The notes beneath the pieces were generated by a model. That model made no database searches and was not told the origin of the DNA. It was given only the letters and a program-made list of their open reading frames with translations. From contig JAILPG010000056.1 in assembly GCA_024699595.1 (NCBI GenBank), positions 1-16,553 on the forward strand: 16,553 nt of DNA, read 5' to 3'. This document shows, piece after piece, positions 15,599-16,553 of the stretch. The DNA is from Lachnospiraceae bacterium (GTDB lineage: Bacteria > Bacillota_A > Clostridia > Lachnospirales > Lachnospiraceae). The translations under genes and the position numbers were made by a program. Position 1 is the stretch's first letter. Each line of letters opens with the position of its first letter.

Positions 15599-15685
15599 TA
15601 CTCCATCAGACATGGTACGACAGTCGTAGTACGATAGACATAGCACGATAAACATAGTACGAGAGACGTGGTACATCTGACAGGC
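15579..15685 (+). repeat. Array of 14-bp operator-like repeats in the padR promoter and leader
   Basis: Two exact copies of TACGACAGTCGTAGTAC lie at 15579-15595 and 15616-15632. From 15616 the sequence runs in 14-bp steps: TACGACAGTCGTAG, TACGATAGACATAG (15630), CACGATAAACATAG (15644), TACGAGAGACGTGG (15658), and a degenerate TACATCTGACAGGC (15672). A diverged unit (TCCATCAGACATGG, 15602-15615) fills the step before. Only the first two units are full palindromes; the others keep the ACGA half. The array covers the promoter spacer and most of the leader of the PadR-family gene, so it is a likely binding platform for that protein. Confidence 0.8.
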
Positions 15686-15712
15686 AGTACATTTTTACAA
15701 GGAGGAGAAGAA

Positions 15713-16063
15713 ATGGTTGAAATCAGCAGCGATGTGATCCGCGGATACAACGATACCATGATCCTGAACGTTCTCTTAAAGGAACCGTCGTACGGATATG
15801 AAATATCCAAGCAGATAAGAAACATCTCTGATGATAAATATATCATCAAGGAAACAACTCTTTACTCTGCATTCACCAGGATGGAAAAAAACGGTTATGT
15901 GGAGTCCTTTACGGGGGGAGTGGATACGCCGGGTAATGAAAAGAAGCGTACCTATTACAGGATAACCGATGAGGGAAAGAATTATTACGACGCTAAATGT
16001 GAGGAATGGGATCTGACCAAAGAAGTTGTAGAGAAATTTATCGAGCATAAGGAGAACAGATAA
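15713..16063 (+). CDS. PadR-family transcriptional regulator
   Basis: The 116-residue winged-helix protein has family-typical text: ILNVLLKEPSYGYEISKQI (recognition region, about 17-35), TTLYSAFTRMEKNGYVES (wing), RTYYRITDEGKNYYDAKCEEW and a short C-terminal helix. The length is normal for the small (subfamily 2) PadR proteins. AAGGAGG at 15699-15705 precedes ATG 15713; an in-frame GTG at 15668 lies in the repeat array and lacks a ribosome site. The stop codon overlaps the next ATG (TAATG). It probably represses itself and the downstream membrane-protein gene through the repeat array. The inducing signal is unknown; homologues often respond to cell-envelope stress or drugs. Confidence 0.95.
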   Translation: MVEISSDVIRGYNDTMILNVLLKEPSYGYEISKQIRNISDDKYIIKETTLYSAFTRMEKNGYVESFTGGVDTPGNEKKRTYYRITDEGKNYYDAKCEEWDLTKEVVEKFIEHKENR

Positions 16064-16553
16064 TGGAAACGATAAAAAATTATTTAGATGCAATGTTTGC
16101 CGCCATGCCGAATACAGCTGAGGTTAGAAAAGCCAAGGCCGAGCTTCTGCAGATGATGGAGGACAAATACAACGAGCTGATATCCGAAGGGCAGAGTGAG
16201 AACAATGCGGTAGGTACGGTTATATCCGAGTTTGGAAATCTGGATGAACTGGCTGATGACCTCGGGGTTAAACAGGAACTTGTAGAGGTACAGGAAAGAG
16301 AAGCCCAGAGTCCGAGGAGAACGGTTACTCTTGATGAGTCAAAAGACTTTATCTCAAACAGAATGAGAAAAGCCAAGTATCTGGCAGCAGGAATAATGCT
16401 ATGCATCATATCCGTGGCAGCACCGATCTTTTTCGGATCAAAGGGACATGGCGCTTTAGGCGCAACATTTATGTTCCTTCTGATCGCACTGGGCGTAGGA
16501 GGCATAGTATACAGCGGGCTTATAAGTTCATCCTACAGGTTTTTGAAGACTGA
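16063..16553 (+). CDS. Membrane protein with N-terminal HAAS/DUF1700-like (permease prefix) domain, 3' truncated by the window edge
   Basis: 163 codons are present and the frame is open to the last base. Residues 1-75 form a helical domain (YLDAMFAAMP...AEVRKAKAELLQMMEDKY...EFGNLDELADDL), as in HAAS/permease-prefix or DUF1700 proteins. Such proteins are commonly encoded right after a PadR regulator. After a charged linker, hydrophobic segments start at about residue 111 (YLAAGIMLCIISVAAPIFF) and about 136 (ATFMFLLIALGVGGIVYSGL). ATG 16063 overlaps the padR stop codon, and AAGGAG is at 16049-16054. It is probably the membrane partner of a PadR-controlled envelope response. What follows the window could be more membrane segments. 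Confidence 0.85.
   Translation, partial: METIKNYLDAMFAAMPNTAEVRKAKAELLQMMEDKYNELISEGQSENNAVGTVISEFGNLDELADDLGVKQELVEVQEREAQSPRRTVTLDESKDFISNRMRKAKYLAAGIMLCIISVAAPIFFGSKGHGALGATFMFLLIALGVGGIVYSGLISSSYRFLKT

Noticed and set aside
15579..15685. Repeat array considered as a CRISPR
   Set aside because: The units are 14 bp with no unique spacers of 30 bp or so, they diverge from each other, and they sit in a promoter and leader. Operator repeats explain them better.

Overview
The window looks like a chromosomal segment of a Gram-positive gut or rumen Clostridia, most likely Lachnospiraceae (Roseburia/Butyrivibrio-like). The reasons are moderate GC with frequent AGA/AGG/ATA codons, strong AGGAGG-type ribosome binding sites, a T-box riboswitch, lipoprotein signal peptides, and a gene set matching the beta-mannan utilisation loci known from Roseburia and Ruminococcus. 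All genes are on the + strand. Genus is inferred from gene content only.

Region A (1-3256): a promoter and a T-box leader whose specifier codon reads UGG (Trp), followed by a lipoprotein, a permease and an ATPase that match the predicted tryptophan ABC transporter TrpXYZ. The specifier and the base that contacts the tRNA discriminator both fit tRNA-Trp.

Region B (3293-13554): a locus for intracellular use of acetylated beta-mannan oligosaccharides. In order: a CE2-like acetylesterase, a LacI-family repressor, a lipoprotein sugar-binding protein, two MalF/MalG-type permeases, a cellobiose/mannobiose 2-epimerase, a GH130_1-like mannosylglucose phosphorylase, a GH130_2-like mannooligosaccharide phosphorylase and a CE17-like acetylesterase. 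Proposed flow: import of (acetylated) mannooligosaccharides, deacetylation by the two esterases, chain shortening by the GH130_2 enzyme, epimerisation of mannobiose to mannosyl-glucose, and phosphorolysis of that by the GH130_1 enzyme to mannose-1-phosphate and glucose. No ATPase for this importer and no endo-mannanase is in the window. A palindrome, TTTAGCTAAA, occurs in the promoters of the repressor gene and of the binding-protein operon, and is the likely operator. The repressor lacks the usual LacI hinge-helix sequence. A hairpin between the binding-protein gene and the permeases probably lowers permease expression.

Region C (13555-15476): a candidate promoter with an internal palindrome, a DUF362/two-[4Fe-4S] ferredoxin protein of unknown role, a Nudix hydrolase, and a strong rho-independent terminator.

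Region D (15477-16553): a PadR-family repressor preceded by a consensus-like promoter and an array of 14-bp operator-like repeats. It is translationally coupled to a membrane protein with an N-terminal HAAS/DUF1700-like domain that runs off the window edge.

The most unusual signals are the hinge-less LacI protein with its GC-centred operator, the 14-bp repeat array in front of padR, and the esterase gene placed behind the tryptophan-controlled operon without an obvious promoter of its own.
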